From contig CALEXX010000045.1 of assembly GCA_937925095.1 (NCBI GenBank), positions 1 through 64,000 on the forward strand: a stretch of 64,000 nt of DNA. Direction: 5' to 3'. The notes beneath the pieces are model-generated. The model was not told the DNA's origin. It worked only from the letters and a program-made list of their open reading frames with translations, and searched no databases. Numbering within the stretch: position 1 is the first letter of the stretch; every line of letters starts with the position of its first letter. This DNA comes from an uncultured Leptotrichia sp. (GTDB lineage Bacteria > Fusobacteriota > Fusobacteriia > Fusobacteriales > Leptotrichiaceae). This document shows positions 61,744-64,000 of this stretch, piece after piece. The translations under genes and the position numbers were made by a program.

Positions 61744-62529
61744 TTAAAATACATCTTTATCTGATAACATTGCATCCTTTGTTTTAAACATTTCAAGCAG
61801 TTTTTCTACTGTCAGGTGTTTTTTCTCTTCTCCTCTTATATCAAATATTATTTCACCTGCATGTAACATTATCAGTCTGTTTCCATAATTTATTGCATCC
61901 TGCATATTATGTGTAATCATCAAACTTGTAATATTATTTTTTTCTATAATTTCCTTCGTCTTATTTAAAATTATAGCTGAAGTCTGAGGATCAAGTGCCG
62001 CAGTATGTTCATCCAGTAACAGTATATCCGGCTGATTTAATGTTGCCATTATTAGTGAAAGACATTGTCTCTGTCCTCCTGATAATAATGCAACCTGTGT
62101 AAATAATTGGTTTTCCAGTCCAAGTCCTATACTTTCCAGCTGCTGTTTATAGAAATTTAAATTCTTAACATCAAGACCAAAAGTAAAATTAAATTTTTTC
62201 CCTTTGTTTTTAGCCATTGAAAGATTTTCAAGAACAGTCATTGAAGGAGCTGTCCCTTGAGACGGATTCTGATAAACCTGTGAAATCCACTTAGCTCTCT
62301 TATGTCTTTCAACATTAGTAAGATTAATATCATTCAACATTACAGTTCCCTTGTCAGGCATTATCTGACCATTTAGAAGATTCAGTAAAGTTGATTTTCC
62401 TGCTCCGTTACTTCCTATTATTGTTATAAAATCTCCATCATTTATTTCAAAATTCAGATTTTTAAATACTTCTTTTTCAGTACCTAATTCAGAGAAGAAT
62501 GTCTTATATAAATTTTCTATTTTTATCAT
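61744..62529 (-). CDS. ABC transporter ATPase of the TrpX/ABC_sub_bind importer class
   Basis: 261 aa. Walker A GSNGAGKSTLLNLL, Q-loop-type SQVYQNPSQGTAP, signature LLSGGQRQCLSLIMATLN and Walker B ILLLDEHTAALDP. The DEH in place of DEP and the SQGTAPSMTVLENL region are typical of ATPases paired with ABC_sub_bind substrate-binding proteins. The gene begins directly after the permease stop and has its terminator downstream at 61655-61687. Confidence 0.92.
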   Translation of the reverse strand: MIKIENLYKTFFSELGTEKEVFKNLNFEINDGDFITIIGSNGAGKSTLLNLLNGQIMPDKGTVMLNDINLTNVERHKRAKWISQVYQNPSQGTAPSMTVLENLSMAKNKGKKFNFTFGLDVKNLNFYKQQLESIGLGLENQLFTQVALLSGGQRQCLSLIMATLNQPDILLLDEHTAALDPQTSAIILNKTKEIIEKNNITSLMITHNMQDAINYGNRLIMLHAGEIIFDIRGEEKKHLTVEKLLEMFKTKDAMLSDKDVF

Positions 62530-63672
62530 CTATGCTTCTCCTTTTTCCATTGATTTTGCTTTATTTTTACCTTTTTTTATTTTCTTTCTATATTCATTCC
62601 ATAAAATTATTCCAAGAATTACCGAAGTTATTACTTTAGTATCTGTTGGTTTTACTTCAAGTATTTTAGTTATATTTTCATTGATATTCAGGTTTCTGTA
62701 CAGATTCTGTGTCCAGTTGTTTGACATCAATGCCATATTTACTATACAATAATATAATAATGAACCTACTATTATTATTGAAATTTCATTTACCATTCTT
62801 GATTTTTTAAGTACACCTAGCCCAAGTATTATTGCGGCAAGTCCAACTACGATTGTTCCAACCCCAGACTGTAAATCCGCCACTTTTAAATCCTGAGCAA
62901 ACAATGCTCCTGATAATGCCACCAGTCCGTTAGAAATCATTAGACCAAAAATTTTAAGTCTTTTTTCATTTACTCCAAGACTTACAACAAGCTGTTCATT
63001 GTTTCCTAAAGCTCTTAATGCAAATCCAAATTTTGAAGTAAGTATATAATCAATTATCATTTTAATTATAAATACTATTAATGCAGTCAGCATAAGTTTA
63101 ATATCCTGTGTTGAAACTACATAAATTTCTAAAAGTATAAATATAATTACGTAGACAATCATTGTTCTTATTACATATTTATTTTCTTTTATTTTGTAGT
63201 CATAAAATCCTTTTAAAATAAGCAATAACACAAAAACTACTGTAAATATAATAAAGTATTTTTCATATGTTATCATTTCATATAAACTTCTGTCTCCAGG
63301 AATAATCGCATTTGAAGAACTGTTAATTCTAAAGTTTATACTGTGAAGCCCTGTTCCTACAAGTATTCCCGCCAATAGACCTTCAATATCAAAATATACG
63401 TGCAACGCTCCTGTTATATACCCAGCCAGCATTCCTCCAATAGTTGCAAGTATTAATCCTATTATTGGATTAGTCATACCGAAAAACCCATTTTGAGACA
63501 GTGAAAAGGCTGCAAATATAAATCCTCCTAATGGAAACGTTCCATCCACCGACAAGTCCGGAAAATCCAGAATCTTATAAGTTATATAAACCCCCATTAC
63601 CATTATTGAATATATTAACCCCGTTTTCATTGCTGTCGGGAGACTTTGTATAAATATTAATAATTCATTCAT
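62530..63672 (-). CDS. ABC transporter permease of the TrpX/ABC_sub_bind importer class
   Basis: 380 aa with eight to ten hydrophobic segments. Characteristic features are DFPDLSVDGTFPLGGFIFA near residue 36, GLLAGILVGTGLHSINFRIN, and RALGNNEQLVVSLGVNEKRLK in the branched-chain-type permease core. Members import aromatic amino acids or related compounds. GGAAAAAG lies upstream of ATG. It sits between the binding-protein gene and the ATPase in one operon. Confidence 0.9.
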   Translation of the reverse strand: MNELLIFIQSLPTAMKTGLIYSIMVMGVYITYKILDFPDLSVDGTFPLGGFIFAAFSLSQNGFFGMTNPIIGLILATIGGMLAGYITGALHVYFDIEGLLAGILVGTGLHSINFRINSSSNAIIPGDRSLYEMITYEKYFIIFTVVFVLLLILKGFYDYKIKENKYVIRTMIVYVIIFILLEIYVVSTQDIKLMLTALIVFIIKMIIDYILTSKFGFALRALGNNEQLVVSLGVNEKRLKIFGLMISNGLVALSGALFAQDLKVADLQSGVGTIVVGLAAIILGLGVLKKSRMVNEISIIIVGSLLYYCIVNMALMSNNWTQNLYRNLNINENITKILEVKPTDTKVITSVILGIILWNEYRKKIKKGKNKAKSMEKGEA

Positions 63673-63713
63673 TTACTTTTTCCTATCCTTCTTTCTTTAA
63701 TTTACTTTCCTTT

Positions 63714-64000
63714 TTATTTATATATTTTGGCATTTGTTAAATCCAGTTTTTTCAAATCCAGTCCTAATTCTGCCGCAGTAGTTTCATTTACATATAAAGT
63801 CATTTTTTTAGATAATTCATATGGTATCTGATCTACCGGTTTCCCTTTTAAAATTTCAATTGCCATTTCTCCAGTTCTTTTTCCAAGTTCAAAATAATCA
63901 AGTCCCATTGTGAATAATGCTCCTGCTTCCACAGAAGAATTTTCACTTGAAACAACTGGTTTCTTAGCAGTTTTTGCTTCTGAAGTAATTAATTTTATTC
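63714..64000 (-). CDS. ABC_sub_bind substrate-binding protein, C-terminal part (runs off the window)
   Basis: Only the last part is in the window. The frame stays open to base 64000: LITSEAKTAKKPVVSSENSS leads into VEAGALFTMGLDYFELGKRT, then GEMAIEILKGKPVDQIPYEL, a pattern typical of ABC_sub_bind/TrpX proteins that bind tryptophan or tyrosine. Its ligand is not visible from this part. It is the first gene of the operon. Confidence 0.85.
   Translation of the reverse strand, partial: IKLITSEAKTAKKPVVSSENSSVEAGALFTMGLDYFELGKRTGEMAIEILKGKPVDQIPYELSKKMTLYVNETTAAELGLDLKKLDLTNAKIYK

Overview
The window is about 64 kb of very AT-rich chromosome. It most likely comes from a Leptotrichia-like fusobacterium, a diderm anaerobe. 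This is inferred from the extreme low GC, the AAA/ATA/TTA codon use, strong AGGAGG ribosome-binding sites and the gene families present; no rRNA or tRNA is visible to settle it. Nearly every gene lies on the minus strand.

Layout by position. 0.25-5.7 kb: a truncated M15-like peptidase, a short CinA homologue, the infC-rpmI-rplT translation operon with its own promoter and leader, and the metNIQ methionine importer. 5.8-8.4 kb: a polar amino-acid ABC importer whose long leader holds a 12-codon reading frame, a hairpin and an intrinsic terminator, which looks like an attenuator. 8.5-14.8 kb: an M20 amidohydrolase, a short-chain dehydrogenase, a large Upf1-like SF1 helicase and a GNAT acetyltransferase.

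15-26.5 kb (arm A) and 47-61.5 kb (arm B) together encode what I read as a T6SS-like contractile injection system, each arm driven by a near-consensus promoter. Arm B has a sheath-like protein (720 aa), an Hcp-like tube protein, a J-domain protein, two FHA proteins, two PP2C-like membrane proteins (one apparently lacking metal ligands), a Hanks-type kinase, an Hsp70-like ATPase, a membrane-fusion (HlyD-like) protein and an M23 peptidase. Arm A has two unrecognised, possibly baseplate, proteins, a second tube-like protein, VgrG, and a 1370-residue cargo that joins a muramidase-like domain, a PAAR-like (DUF4280-type) module and a C-terminal DUF5675-like domain, followed or preceded by three exported small proteins that could be immunity or accessory factors. 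No ClpV and no TssJLM are present in the window. The Hsp70/J pair and the phospho-signalling set stand out.

26.6-47 kb separates the two arms. It holds a cobalamin adenosyltransferase and a restriction island: an intact hsdM, a rhuM stub, a decayed hsdS and an N-terminally truncated hsdR flank an apparently intact type III mod-res operon with a third, nuclease-like gene. A relaxase fragment sits at the hsdR break. After that come an exported GH13 protein that seems to have lost its nucleophile, and a housekeeping run (comF, a zinc ribbon, yraN, rnhB, rluD-type, an HD protein, a TruA-like protein with a C-terminal KH motif, gph-like, DUF896, a carbonic-anhydrase-like protein). The right edge (61.7-64 kb) carries an ABC importer of the TrpX/ABC_sub_bind class, cut by the window end.

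Two genes, infC and the J-domain gene, appear to start at ATA codons directly downstream of strong Shine-Dalgarno sequences.
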